64,000 nucleotides of DNA from Arthrobacter sp. ISL-95 (GCF_018613695.1 NZ_JAGGPR010000004.1:60730-124729); one strand, 5' to 3'; shown: positions 9,452 through 19,346, numbered from the stretch's first letter. Made by a program: numbers and translations. Notes: a model not told the origin generated them from the sequence alone.

Positions 9452-10588
9452 CTAGCAATAGGCCAAGGATCCATCGGGCCGGACTGGAAGCTGCCGCTCC
9501 CAATGGACATAGTCATCAGTGCCCAGTGCAGCTTCATCGATTTCGATTCCCCAGCCGGGACGGTCAGGGCGCAGTTCGAGGTGCCCGTCAACTGGGAGGT
9601 AGGGATCTGGGCACCAGGTGGTTTCTTCGAGTTTGTATTCCAGGATGGAGAAGTTGCTACAGGCTGCGGCGAAGTGGAGGTTGTGGGCGACTGCGAGCGG
9701 GCCCATGGGGTTGTGGGGTGCCACGGTGGTGAAGTGCGCTTCGGCGATAGTGGCGATTCTCCGCATCTGCGATATTCCACCGACAACGCAGATGTCCGGC
9801 TGAATGATGTCCGCTCCCGCGCCCGTGAGCAGGCTCAGGAACTCGTTTGCTGAGTAGAGGCTCTCGCCCGTGGCGAGGGGGATCTGAAGTTCGGCGCGGA
9901 GCCTGTGCCACGCGGGGAAGTATTCGGGCCGAATGGGCTCTTCGAAGAAGAGAGGTTGGTATGGCGCGAGGGCATTGCCGAGTTGGATTGCCTGGTAAGG
10001 CTCGAAAATCTTGGCGTGGGCATCAAAGGCGAAATCCCATGCTTCGGAGCAGGCTTCCCTTACACCGGCGAAGTAGTCAGCCGTTTCCCTAACTATCAGC
10101 CCCCAGCGTCGGCCGTGCAGGTCTCCGCGGAAGGGGCTCAGTTTGAAAGCTGTAAAGCCGTATTGTTCGTTGAGTTCTTGTGTGATGTCCCGGCAGTGGG
10201 CGGGTTCGGGGGCTGAGTAGACGCCGGCGTAGACGGAGATGCGGTCACGCACTGATCCGCCGAGCAGGGCGTAGACCGGAACGCCGAGGGCTTTCGCCGC
10301 GATGTCCCACAGGGCATGGTCCACGGCGGAGATTGCGGCCAGGCCGATGGCTCCTTGTGGGAACCGGGCTTTGCGGATGAGTTTTTGTGTCACGTACTCC
10401 ACGCGCCGGGGATCATCGCCCTTGACCTGCTCAAATAGGTAGTCCAGGACCGGCACCAAGGCCCAGTCGGGGCCGTGGTTGTACGCCTCGCCCCATCCGG
10501 AAATCCCTTCATCGGTGTCTATCCGCAGGAGCAGTCGTGGGCGGTTTCCGACCCGCTGCATGAAGGTCTTGAAGCCGGTGATTTTCAT
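9452..10588 (-). CDS. Mandelate racemase/muconate lactonizing family sugar-acid dehydratase
   Basis: Enolase-superfamily enzyme of 378 aa. The N-terminal capping domain (residues 1-125) is followed by a TIM barrel with metal ligands in FDAHAKIF (Asp), FFEEPI (Glu) and ATGESL (Glu), and the general-base histidine in APHNPMGP. This pattern matches D-galactonate/related sugar-acid dehydratases, which remove water to give a 2-keto-3-deoxy sugar acid. It is the third gene of a tightly coupled operon: its ATG overlaps the end of the DapA-family gene by 4 nt. Together with the downstream-type dehydrogenase at 15572 it implies a non-phosphorylative pathway. The exact substrate (hexonate, hexarate or pentonate) cannot be read from the sequence. 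Confidence 0.85.
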   Translation of the reverse strand: MKITGFKTFMQRVGNRPRLLLRIDTDEGISGWGEAYNHGPDWALVPVLDYLFEQVKGDDPRRVEYVTQKLIRKARFPQGAIGLAAISAVDHALWDIAAKALGVPVYALLGGSVRDRISVYAGVYSAPEPAHCRDITQELNEQYGFTAFKLSPFRGDLHGRRWGLIVRETADYFAGVREACSEAWDFAFDAHAKIFEPYQAIQLGNALAPYQPLFFEEPIRPEYFPAWHRLRAELQIPLATGESLYSANEFLSLLTGAGADIIQPDICVVGGISQMRRIATIAEAHFTTVAPHNPMGPLAVAHNLHFAAACSNFSILEYKLEETTWCPDPYLPVDGHLELRPDRPGWGIEIDEAALGTDDYVHWERQLPVRPDGSLAYC

Positions 10589-11538
10589 GCGACCACTGCC
10601 GTTTCCGAGGGACGACGCTGTGCGGGGAGGAGGTTGTGCGTGGTGGCCCAGTCGGCGAGGATGCCGGCGATTTCGTTTCTTTCGGAATCGTTCACTTCGC
10701 GGCTCGGTGGCCGGATGGACCGGTCACACAGACCCAGCTGCGCGAGGGCTTCCTTGACCACGCTGACATTGTTGGCGGACCGGTGCTCGGCCCGCAGTTC
10801 CTCAAATCTGGATATCCTGGCCAGCAACGAACCAGCTAATGCATAGTCCCCATCGCGCAGGGCGTCACGAAGGGCAAGTGACAGCTCCGGGTTTACATTG
10901 ACGAGTCCCGAGGTGAATCCTGCCGCCCCGTGTGCGGCGTAGGACAGAGCATAGGGTTCAGCCAAGCCGGCAACCCAGACGAAACGGTTAGCGCCTGCAA
11001 GATCCCGAATTCTTGCGAACTGCGTAGGGTCCGGTACTGCGTATTTGATCCCGATGATGTTCGGGCATCGATCGGACAACTCCACCAGCATGGACGCAGT
11101 CACCCACTCATTGCGTATATAGAGGACGAAGCCCATATCGGGGACAGCTGAGGCAATCTGGGCATGGTATTCAACCCAGCCTGCAGTGGAGATGTGTGGG
11201 TGCGTGGGCTGGTGGATCATGGCCATCGGGATGCCCATCCCCCTGCCGAGCCGTGCGTCTGTCGTGGCTGTCTGAATGTCATGCCCGATGCCCAGGAGCA
11301 GGAAAGCGTCATCACCCGTCGCGTCGGCCGACGCCTGAATAAGGGCATGGCGTTCCGCCGTTGTCAGAGCGTAGAACTCACTTGTATTCCCGTTCGGGGT
11401 GATGGTCGTGACACCGCTGTCGATCAGCCGACGCAGGAGCATCTTGAACGTTGAGATGTCCAGGGCCCCATCCTTGTAAGGCGTCACAGGGATGGCAATG
11501 ACGTCGGCCAGTGCTGTCCGGAGTTTGGTGAAAGTCAT
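10585..11538 (-). CDS. Dihydrodipicolinate synthase/N-acetylneuraminate lyase family enzyme
   Basis: 317-aa class I aldolase-fold protein. The Schiff-base lysine lies in IIGIKYAVPD and the conserved tyrosine in FVLYIRNE; the substrate loop is TPNGNTSEF, a variant of the usual GTTGE. In sugar-acid clusters this family supplies 2-keto-3-deoxy acid aldolases or dehydratases such as 5-dehydro-4-deoxyglucarate dehydratase. Given the ketoglutarate-semialdehyde-type dehydrogenase nearby, a decarboxylating or simple dehydratase is the more likely activity, but this is inference. A ribosome site AAGGGGCG precedes the ATG. It overlaps both neighbours by 4 nt, indicating translational coupling with the GntR gene upstream and the enolase-superfamily gene downstream. 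Confidence 0.85.
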   Translation of the reverse strand: MTFTKLRTALADVIAIPVTPYKDGALDISTFKMLLRRLIDSGVTTITPNGNTSEFYALTTAERHALIQASADATGDDAFLLLGIGHDIQTATTDARLGRGMGIPMAMIHQPTHPHISTAGWVEYHAQIASAVPDMGFVLYIRNEWVTASMLVELSDRCPNIIGIKYAVPDPTQFARIRDLAGANRFVWVAGLAEPYALSYAAHGAAGFTSGLVNVNPELSLALRDALRDGDYALAGSLLARISRFEELRAEHRSANNVSVVKEALAQLGLCDRSIRPPSREVNDSERNEIAGILADWATTHNLLPAQRRPSETAVVA

Positions 11539-12200
11539 GATCGCCCCTTGGTAATCTGTGCGACAGCGCGGGCGGCGAAGCTGTTGATGTGGTTGAGGAC
11601 GAGTTCGGCGGCCACACCGCCGTCTCCGCTCCGTGCCGCTGCGAGGATTTCCGCGTGCTCGGCTGCCTCTTCCTCCCAGGAGTGCTGCTTAATCCAGGCG
11701 TTCGCCGAAATGAGGGCCGTCTGTTCCCGGAGCCCATCGAGCATCTGAGTCAGAACAGTATTGCCGCAGTTGGAGTAGAGAAGTTGATGGAAATCCCTGT
11801 TGGCCAGGCTTCGCTCAGCTTCGTCTGCTGCTCCGGCCGCACGGTCAAGCGCCGCCTGTGCCCGGTCCACGTCGAAACCCCTCCCGACCGTTCGTGCAAC
11901 AGCGACGGGCTCCAAAAGGGAACGAACGTCGAAGACGCTCCTGGCCATCTCCTCATCGACTACACGGACAGTAGCGCCCTTATATTCGCTCATCGTCACC
12001 AGACCGGCGCCAGCCAACGTTTTCAAGGCCTCCCTGACCGGCGTCTTCGATATTCCAAACCGGCGCGCCAGCTCAGTCTCAACCAGAGCCTGCCCAGCGG
12101 GTAGCTCACCGGTCAGGATCGAGCGCCGGAGTGCCTCCACAACGAGGTGCGTCCGCGACGATGCCGGCAATAGAGCGCCAGAAACGACTTCCATACTCAC
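11535..12200 (-). CDS. GntR/FadR-type (FCD) transcriptional regulator
   Basis: 221-aa regulator with an N-terminal winged helix-turn-helix (LARRFGISKTPVREALKTLAGAGLVT, about residues 43-68) and a C-terminal all-helical FCD domain (Asp/His metal ligands around FHQLLY and AEHAEILAA). The GTG at 12200 is preferred because AAAGGAA sits 6 nt upstream; an ATG two codons later is the alternative. It is the first gene of a minus-strand operon with the DapA-family and enolase-superfamily genes and is divergent from the ABC transporter. A perfect 7-5-7 inverted repeat in the divergent promoter region (12238-12256) is its likely operator, so it probably controls uptake and degradation together, with a pathway intermediate as effector. 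Confidence 0.9.
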   Translation of the reverse strand: MSMEVVSGALLPASSRTHLVVEALRRSILTGELPAGQALVETELARRFGISKTPVREALKTLAGAGLVTMSEYKGATVRVVDEEMARSVFDVRSLLEPVAVARTVGRGFDVDRAQAALDRAAGAADEAERSLANRDFHQLLYSNCGNTVLTQMLDGLREQTALISANAWIKQHSWEEEAAEHAEILAAARSGDGGVAAELVLNHINSFAARAVAQITKGRS

Positions 12201-12237
12201 AATAAATTCCTTTCGACAAAATAATCATATCAGGAAG

Positions 12238-12256
12238 ATCGTATGTAGTATACGAT
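12238..12256. promoter_or_regulatory. Probable GntR operator (7-5-7 inverted repeat)
   Basis: ATCGTAT-GTAGT-ATACGAT is a perfect inverted repeat in the 115-bp gap between the divergent GntR gene and the ABC transporter. FCD-type GntR proteins often bind AT-rich repeats of this size. Assignment to this regulator is inference. Confidence 0.65.
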
Positions 12257-12315
12257 GTATGAGTAGCGGCACATTGAGGCCTGCTCTTCGACAACATTCC
12301 ATCGAGAGGAACGCA

Positions 12316-13668
12316 ATGATGCGTAAGAACAAGGGGCCATCGCTCGCCAAGACCCGTAGCTCTGGGCCTGCCCTGGCAGTGGCATTCCTGCTCGCGGGCG
12401 TACTGGGACTGACGGCTTGCGGTTCCGGCAGCGGCGCGGAGAAGTCGGCAGAGGACAGTGGTCCTGTCACGCTCGAACTTTGGGATACCGATACCCGCCC
12501 CGAGCGCACCGAAAACCTCAAAAAACTGATCAGCATGTTCGAGGAGAAGAATCCGTCCATCAAGGTCAATTACCTTGGCCTGCCGACGGACTCCTACATG
12601 CAGAAGATCAGCACCGCCATCGCCACGAAGGCGACACCGGACATCATTACCCCTAAGGCATCCGACATCTCTGCGCTGGTGGCACAGAAGGCACTGGCAC
12701 CGCTGGACGAGAAGTTCCAAAGTGGCGGATGGAACGACAAGATCTCCCCGGCAATGACGCAGTCCTCCAAAGCTGCAGCGCCAGACGGAAAGCTGTACCT
12801 GACCCCGGCCACGAGCTTGGCGGACGTCATCTACTACCGCTCAGACTTCTACAAGAACGCCGGATTGTCCGCCCCCACCTCCTGGGACGACTTCTATGGC
12901 GCAGCGGACAAAATGACCGACAAGTCCGCCGGCAAATTCGGCTACACCTTGCGCGGCGGCAACGGCTTCTTCTCCCAGTTCGTAGAGATGGTCTATCCGC
13001 AAGCGGGTGTCGACAAATTCTTCCGGGAAGACGGAACCTCCACCCTTGACGATCCCGCAGTCATCGCCGCTGCGCAGGACTACGTTGACCTGTACGGCAA
13101 GGACACCGCTGAGAGTGACCTGACCGCTGACTTCAAAACGATGGTCGCCCAATTCGGTGCCGGCGGAGCTGCCATGCTCAGCCACAGCATCGGCTCCTAC
13201 CCCACCCACGTCACAGCCCTGGGAGCGGACAAAGTCGCAGCTGTTGCGCCCTTCCCTTCCAAGTCCGGCAAGTCCGTCCTGACGGGACGGATGACCACAG
13301 GATTCGCGATGTTCGAGGCCAGCAAACACAAGGAAGCCGCCTGGAAATTCCTCGAGTACACCATGAGCACTGAAGGCAACAGCTTCTGGGCCCAGAAATC
13401 CGGATACCTCCCCGGAAACCTCGAAGTCGCCAAGGAAGCATGGGTAACCGACAACCCCGCGATGCAGACGTCCATTAAGGCCGTCGAAAATAAAGACGCC
13501 GTTGTCCTTGAACAGCCCTTCTACCTGCCGGAGTTCAACTCGATCACCACCACGGAGATGCTTCCTGAATGGCAGCGCGTGCTTCAGGGGCAGCTCTCAG
13601 TCAAGGACTTCCTAACCCAATCGGCCATGAAGCTGACGAAGGCCCAACAGAAGTACATGAAGAAGTGA
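12316..13668 (+). CDS. CUT1-type sugar ABC transporter substrate-binding lipoprotein
   Basis: 450-aa extracellular solute-binding protein of family 1. A lipoprotein signal peptide ends at the lipobox LTAC (mature Cys near residue 35) and is preceded by a basic N-terminus and a hydrophobic core. The mature part begins VTLELWDTDTRPERTENLKK, typical of sugar-binding proteins. I chose the ATG at 12316, which follows GAGAGGAAC; the frame remains open much further upstream but that overlaps the GntR gene and lacks a signal peptide. It is the first gene of an operon with two permeases. No ATPase gene lies nearby, so a shared MsmK/MalK-type ATPase elsewhere probably powers the importer. Confidence 0.92.
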   Translation: MMRKNKGPSLAKTRSSGPALAVAFLLAGVLGLTACGSGSGAEKSAEDSGPVTLELWDTDTRPERTENLKKLISMFEEKNPSIKVNYLGLPTDSYMQKISTAIATKATPDIITPKASDISALVAQKALAPLDEKFQSGGWNDKISPAMTQSSKAAAPDGKLYLTPATSLADVIYYRSDFYKNAGLSAPTSWDDFYGAADKMTDKSAGKFGYTLRGGNGFFSQFVEMVYPQAGVDKFFREDGTSTLDDPAVIAAAQDYVDLYGKDTAESDLTADFKTMVAQFGAGGAAMLSHSIGSYPTHVTALGADKVAAVAPFPSKSGKSVLTGRMTTGFAMFEASKHKEAAWKFLEYTMSTEGNSFWAQKSGYLPGNLEVAKEAWVTDNPAMQTSIKAVENKDAVVLEQPFYLPEFNSITTTEMLPEWQRVLQGQLSVKDFLTQSAMKLTKAQQKYMKK

Positions 13669-13672
13669 CGCC

Positions 13673-14602
13673 ATGACTGTCATAACCCCCAACCGGCCTG
13701 GACGTCTGACCCGACCAAAAGCGAACGCTCGGCTGCGACGCTTCTACCCCTACTTCCTGATCGGCCCAGCAGCGATCTTGACACTGGTGTTCCTCGTGTA
13801 CCCGGTCGGCAGCGTCTTCTATTACAGCCTCCAGAACTCGAACGTCACCCAGCCGTGGAACGACGGCTTCGCTGGTATGGACAACTTCGTGGCCTTGAGC
13901 CAAGATCCCCTCTTCTGGCGAAGCCTGATCTTCACCCTCCAGTGGGTGGCGGTAGAGGTCGGACTACAGTTCATTTTTGGTCTGGCGTTGGCGCTCCTTA
14001 TCAACAAGACCTTCGTAGGACGAGCCATTGCACGTTCATTGGTCTTCTCACCCTGGGCTGTTTCCGGCATCCTCACCACCACCATCTGGATACTGATCTA
14101 CAACCCCTCCACCGGGGTCGGCCGCTACCTCGCAGACATCGGAATCGGGGAATACGGCGTCTCCCTCCTCTCAGGCAGCGGGACAACGTTTTGGGCTGTC
14201 GTGCTCGCCGAAATGTGGAAAGGGATCCCCTTCTTCGCCATTCTGATTCTGGCCGACCTCCAATCCGTGTCCTTGGAACTCTACGAATCGGCTGAAGTCG
14301 ACGGGGCAGGCACCTGGAGGAAATTTCTCTCCATCACCTGGCCCCATATCCGGCAGGCAGTGGTCGTCGCAGGTTTACTTCGGGCTGTGTGGGAGTTCAA
14401 CAACGTTGACCTGCTGTATACGCTGACTGGTGGTGGCCCCGCAGGAGCTACCACAACTCTGCCCCTCTATGTCGCGCAGACGGCTATCCATGACCGCGAC
14501 TTCGGCTACGGTTCTGCACTCACGGTGGTGGCCTTCCTGATCCTGACCTTCTTTTCGCTGGTCTATCTGCGTATTACCAAGTCCAAAGAGGATGACAAAT
14601 GA
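13673..14602 (+). CDS. Sugar ABC transporter permease (MalF/UgpA type)
   Basis: 309-aa inner-membrane permease with about six hydrophobic helices, beginning with a basic cytoplasmic N-terminus and the helix FLIGPAAILTLVFLVYPVGS. The EAA coupling motif is seen as ESAEVDGAGTWRKFLSITWP (residues about 203-222), which contacts the ATPase. It starts 4 nt after the binding-protein gene and overlaps the next permease by 4 nt (ATGA). It forms the heterodimeric channel of the importer together with the gene at 14599. Confidence 0.92.
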   Translation: MTVITPNRPGRLTRPKANARLRRFYPYFLIGPAAILTLVFLVYPVGSVFYYSLQNSNVTQPWNDGFAGMDNFVALSQDPLFWRSLIFTLQWVAVEVGLQFIFGLALALLINKTFVGRAIARSLVFSPWAVSGILTTTIWILIYNPSTGVGRYLADIGIGEYGVSLLSGSGTTFWAVVLAEMWKGIPFFAILILADLQSVSLELYESAEVDGAGTWRKFLSITWPHIRQAVVVAGLLRAVWEFNNVDLLYTLTGGGPAGATTTLPLYVAQTAIHDRDFGYGSALTVVAFLILTFFSLVYLRITKSKEDDK

Positions 14603-15498
14603 CCTCCTTGCTTCCCCAAACTGCACCGCCCCGCCTCCAGGCGGGTGACCACGGCGCCTACCGGCCACTGAGCCCCCTGAAGAAGCGCGCCCGGCGCATC
14701 GACCGGATCCTGACCTACGTGCCGCTGGCGTTGTTCCTCATCTTCACGCTCGTACCGTTCTATTGGATGCTGCTTTTCGCATTCCGGCCTACAGGATCAA
14801 CGTCCCTGGTCCCGTGGCCAATCACGTTCGAACACTTCGAGACGGTATGGAACGGGTCCGGGTTCGGGATCTACTTCAAGAACAGCCTCTTCGTTGCCGT
14901 CATGAGCCTGCTGACCTCCACCGTCGTCGCCCTCCTAGGCGGCTACGCGCTTGCCCGATTCAAGTTCCGCGGCAAAACATTCTTCCTGGTAGCCATGCTC
15001 TGCACCCAGTTCGTACCGGGGGCGATGATGCTCATCCCACTCTTCGAGATCTTCAACGGGGTCGGGCTCACCAACAGCCTCTGGAGCCTCATCATCTCGG
15101 ACACCGTCTTCCACCTTCCACTGTCCCTGATCCTGATGTCAGGATTCATTAGGAACGTCCCCGTGGAACTGGAAGAAGCTGCCTGGGTAGACGGCTGCAC
15201 CCGCATCCAGGCCTTCCGGCTGGTCGTCTTGCCCCTCCTGAAACCCGGAATCGTTGCTGTTGGTTCCTTCGCCTTCATCAGCGCCTGGAACAACTTCCTC
15301 TTCGCGATCATGTTCATCAGCAGCCAAGACCAATTCACCGTCCCCGTCGGCCTCAGCTACCTTTTGGGCGAATTCGGCGCCGACTTCGGAGCCCTTGCCG
15401 CAGGCGGCGTCATCGCCATCATCCCCGTAGTGCTCCTCTTCGCCTACGTCCAGAAATTCCTGGTCCAGGGACTGAGCGCCGGAGCAGTCAAGGGGTAA
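14599..15498 (+). CDS. Sugar ABC transporter permease (MalG/UgpE type)
   Basis: 299-aa second permease. Six predicted helices, the first being YVPLALFLIFTLVPFYWMLL, and the EAA motif EEAAWVDGCTRIQAFRLVVLP in the last cytoplasmic loop. The C-terminus (VQGLSAGAVKG) is the usual MalG-type ending. Its start overlaps the upstream permease stop. The stop codon lies inside a long perfect hairpin (15493-15530), which may protect or terminate the transporter message ahead of the aldehyde dehydrogenase gene. Confidence 0.92.
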   Translation: MTSLLPQTAPPRLQAGDHGAYRPLSPLKKRARRIDRILTYVPLALFLIFTLVPFYWMLLFAFRPTGSTSLVPWPITFEHFETVWNGSGFGIYFKNSLFVAVMSLLTSTVVALLGGYALARFKFRGKTFFLVAMLCTQFVPGAMMLIPLFEIFNGVGLTNSLWSLIISDTVFHLPLSLILMSGFIRNVPVELEEAAWVDGCTRIQAFRLVVLPLLKPGIVAVGSFAFISAWNNFLFAIMFISSQDQFTVPVGLSYLLGEFGADFGALAAGGVIAIIPVVLLFAYVQKFLVQGLSAGAVKG

Positions 15499-15530
15499 AC
15501 GGCAGCGGCAACCGCCGCTGCCGTTTACCC
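15493..15530 (+). terminator. Long perfect hairpin after permease gene
   Basis: A 17-bp perfect stem (15493-15509 with 15514-15530) closed by the tetraloop AACC; the inner 15 bp are GTAAACGGCAGCGGC. It includes the TAA stop of the permease gene. No T-run follows, so it may act as an mRNA-stabilising or partial terminator element rather than a classic intrinsic terminator. Confidence 0.65.
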
Positions 15531-15571
15531 GGCACCTCCCCCTGGCCGCCACCAACCTCCGAGGAACCACC

Positions 15572-17200
15572 GTGACCCTTACAGGACATTCACTTATCGC
15601 CGGACAGCCCGTTGCGGGTGCCGGCAAGACCACAAACGGTCTCAATCCCGCCACGAACGAGCCGCTGGAACCGGCATACATGCTGCTCACGGAAGACCAG
15701 CTGAAGACCGCCACGGCCGCTGCGAAGGAGGCCTTCCCGTCCTTCAGCAGCCTGGTCCCGGAGGCCCACGCGTCCTTCCTCGAAGCTATCGCGGACAATA
15801 TCGAGGCCATCGGTGACGAACTCATCACCCGCGCCTGCCAGGAAACCGGGCTCCCGGCGGCCCGCCTGCAGGGCGAGCGGACCCGCACCACCGGGCAGCT
15901 CCGACTCTTCGCCGGTCTGGTCCGGCAAGGCGACTTCCGCGGCGTGCGCATCGACCCCGCCCTCCCAGACCGAGCCCCGCTGCCCCGCGTCGACATCCGT
16001 CAGCGCCAGATCCCTCTGGGTCCCGTGGCCGTGTTCGGTGCCAGCAACTTTCCGCTCGCGTTCTCCACCGCAGGCGGTGATACAGCCTCCGCACTCGCCG
16101 CCGGCTGCCCTGTGGTCTTCAAAGCCCACAACGCCCATCCCGGCACCAGTGAACTCGTAGGCCATGCGGTCACTAAAGCCGTCAGGGACGCAGGGCTGCA
16201 CCCGGGCGTGTTCTCCCTGATCTACGGTCCCGGCGCCAGCATCGGCCAGGCCCTCGCGGCCGACCCCGCCATCAAGGCCGTCGGCTTCACCGGCTCCCAA
16301 TCGGCCGGCATCGCCCTGATGAAGACAGCGGCTGCACGCCCCGAACCCATCCCGGTCTACGCCGAAATGTCCTCCCTTAACCCCGTCTTCGTCTTCCAAG
16401 GCACCCTCGAGGGATCCGCTGAAGACATCGACGCCCTCGCCCGGCGATACGTCGCGTCCGTCACCGACAGCTCCGGGCAGCTCTGCACCTCCCCCGGTCT
16501 GCTCTTCGCCCCCGCAGGCGAGGCCGGAGACAAACTCGCCGCCGCCGTCGGCCGCGCCGTTTCCGCGTGCGCGGGGCAAACCATGCTGACCGAAGGGATC
16601 TCCAACTCTTGGAACACCGGAACCGCAAACCTCAGCTCCGCCGCCGGCGTCGAACTGATCGGCCAAGGCACACCCGGCAACACCAAGAACGCCCCGGCAC
16701 CCGCCATCTTCGGCACCGGCGTGGACCAGTTCGCCAGCAACCACGTCCTGCACAAGGAAATCTTCGGCGCCGCCTCACTCGTAATCCGCTACAACAGCAT
16801 CGATGACCTGCTCCAGGCCGCCGCCCGGATTGAAGGCCAGCTCACCGCCTCGCTGCAGCTGACCGAAGAGGACTATCCGACGGCGGCACGCCTCCTGCCC
16901 GTCCTTGAACAGAAGGTGGGCCGCATCATTGTGAACGGCTGGCCCACCGGCGTCGAAGTAGGCCACGCGATGGTCCACGGCGGTCCCTTCCCCGCCACGT
17001 CCGATACCCGCACCACCTCCGTGGGAACCCTCGCCATCAACCGGTTCCTCCGCCCCGTCGCCTACCAAGACCTGCCCCAGGAACTCCTCCCTCAACCCCT
17101 CCGTGACACCAACCCCTGGCATCTCAACCGCCGCATCGACGGTGAAGTTGTGCCCGCCGTAGAAAGGGAAGAGGCAGTCGGCGCGACGAAACACTACTAG
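15572..17200 (+). CDS. NADP-dependent aldehyde dehydrogenase, 2-oxoglutarate-semialdehyde type
   Basis: 542-aa aldehyde dehydrogenase resembling alpha-ketoglutaric semialdehyde dehydrogenases. Landmarks: PLGPVAVFGASNFPLAFS (cofactor and oxyanion Asn), VGFTGSQSAG, AEMSSLNPVF (the general-base Glu, in the EMSSLNP form characteristic of this subgroup) and the nucleophile in SSGQLCTSPG (Cys about residue 307). It would oxidise 2-oxoglutarate semialdehyde to 2-oxoglutarate, the last step of non-phosphorylative sugar-acid degradation. The GTG start at 15572 follows GAGGAA. It lies 73 bp after the permease with a hairpin between, so it is probably in the same regulon as the ABC transporter and the divergent dehydratase operon. 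Confidence 0.88.
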   Translation: MTLTGHSLIAGQPVAGAGKTTNGLNPATNEPLEPAYMLLTEDQLKTATAAAKEAFPSFSSLVPEAHASFLEAIADNIEAIGDELITRACQETGLPAARLQGERTRTTGQLRLFAGLVRQGDFRGVRIDPALPDRAPLPRVDIRQRQIPLGPVAVFGASNFPLAFSTAGGDTASALAAGCPVVFKAHNAHPGTSELVGHAVTKAVRDAGLHPGVFSLIYGPGASIGQALAADPAIKAVGFTGSQSAGIALMKTAAARPEPIPVYAEMSSLNPVFVFQGTLEGSAEDIDALARRYVASVTDSSGQLCTSPGLLFAPAGEAGDKLAAAVGRAVSACAGQTMLTEGISNSWNTGTANLSSAAGVELIGQGTPGNTKNAPAPAIFGTGVDQFASNHVLHKEIFGAASLVIRYNSIDDLLQAAARIEGQLTASLQLTEEDYPTAARLLPVLEQKVGRIIVNGWPTGVEVGHAMVHGGPFPATSDTRTTSVGTLAINRFLRPVAYQDLPQELLPQPLRDTNPWHLNRRIDGEVVPAVEREEAVGATKHY

Positions 17201-17238
17201 GCGACCCGCAGATCAACGTAAGAAGACGCGGCGAAAGA

Positions 17239-17714
17239 TTGTCAGCGTGGACGACACCCCAAACCGGAGCCCTATGCGAACGAGTGTTCACCGATATCCC
17301 GGTGCAGGTCGTCTTCGAGTGGTACTCACCGCGGGTTCGGGCCATTTCGCGGGCCTCTGTCAACGGCTCCGCTCCCGGATTTACGGGAAAGATGAGCAGC
17401 AACGGTGTCCCCTACGGCGGGTTCCTCCTTACCGATATCATTACGCTTCTCAGCGTCGGGTTGGGCGCAGCATTCCCGTCCCAGGCTTCAAAACCGTGCT
17501 GGAGATCTCGGCTCTGGGCATCATCGGCGGATAGGCCACCATCATGCTCTGCCAGATGAAGCTGCAGGCATAGGCAAAACAAGGGAAAATCGAACGGCTC
17601 GGGTTCAGGCTCTTCGGCGCCCCCTCCACCTCACAACTGACCCTCGTATTCCTGCTCTTCGTTCTGGTGTGCATGGGTTTCTCGGACGCGGGACGCTTGC
17701 GTCTTCGAGGGTGA
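17239..17714 (+). pseudogene. Decayed APC-family amino-acid permease (C-terminal part)
   Basis: The first frame reads SVNGSAPGFTGKMSSNGVPYGG and then a hydrophobic helix, which is the characteristic loop of GABA/asparagine-type permeases. After a frameshift near 17485 the match continues as FKTVLEISALGIIGG, a TAG at 17532, ATIMLCQMKLQA, a second TAG at 17571, then GFRLFGAPSTSQLTLVFLLF to a stop at 17712. Both TAGs lie where tryptophan is expected (TGG to TAG). The N-terminal eight or so helices are missing. A dead remnant, without doubt non-functional. Confidence 0.82.
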
Positions 17715-17839
17715 AGGGCGACCTGGGAAGAATGTCGTCGTTCTCGCCGTCACTCGAGTAGATGAACACCGATCCCGTGCTCTTCCATCAAATGGCGGGA
17801 GGGGTACGGGGTCGCTTTTCGTCCAGGAGCAGGTTCTGG

Positions 17840-18199
17840 TCAGGCTTTCTCGATGGTCATGGTGAAGGGATCACCGCCAGCGGCGATCAGGTCCAGGCCT
17901 GTGGTGATGGTGCCCAGGTGAACGATGCCCGGCTCCGGGATTGAGAGATCCCCGGTGTCGGCGTAGAAGAAGACGATGTCCTGGCTCGGGGCCCAGTAGG
18001 CGATCTGGCCGACGGTGTACGCCCCGATGGGGTCGGTGACGTTCGCGAGGGCCACGGGCAAGGGGCCCATCTTCTCGCGCTCGAAGAGGTCTCCCAGAGT
18101 GAGCGTGAGTGGGAGCGCGCTGAGGAGTTCGCGGCCAGCGGGTGAGTCGATGATCTCGCCCGTCGCTTCGCCGTTGGGGAGGGTGATGCGGATGTTCAT
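17840..18199 (-). CDS. Cyclophilin-like fold protein
   Basis: 119-aa single-domain protein matching the small 'cyclophilin-like' family found beside oxidoreductases in many bacteria: NIRITLPNGEATGEIIDSPAGRELLSALPLTLTL at the start (positions about 2-34, quoted in part: GEIIDSPAGRELLSALPL), then ANVTDPIGAYTVGQIAYWAP and a final IHLGTI-like strand. Despite the fold name it is not a proven peptidyl-prolyl isomerase. A strong AAAGGAGT ribosome site precedes the ATG. It is followed upstream on the same strand by the aldo/keto reductase gene, about 100 bp away, and the two are likely one transcription unit, controlled by the TetR protein at 20485. Confidence 0.8.
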   Translation of the reverse strand: MNIRITLPNGEATGEIIDSPAGRELLSALPLTLTLGDLFEREKMGPLPVALANVTDPIGAYTVGQIAYWAPSQDIVFFYADTGDLSIPEPGIVHLGTITTGLDLIAAGGDPFTMTIEKA

Positions 18200-18266
18200 G
18201 GTGGCACTCCTTTGTCGGTGTTTGTTGATGTCGGCGAAGTTATCGTCGCCTGAGCATTTGCTGTGA

Positions 18267-19333
<1,067 letters not shown>

Positions 19334-19346
19334 CTAGGTCTGAAAC

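Noticed and set aside
9052..9853. Overlapping frames on both strands around the end of the enolase-superfamily gene
   Set aside because: They cover the true gene's 3' end in other frames and the remainder lacks motifs.
15590..16753. A 387-codon open frame antisense to the aldehyde dehydrogenase
   Set aside because: Same GC-skew effect; no start signal or motif.
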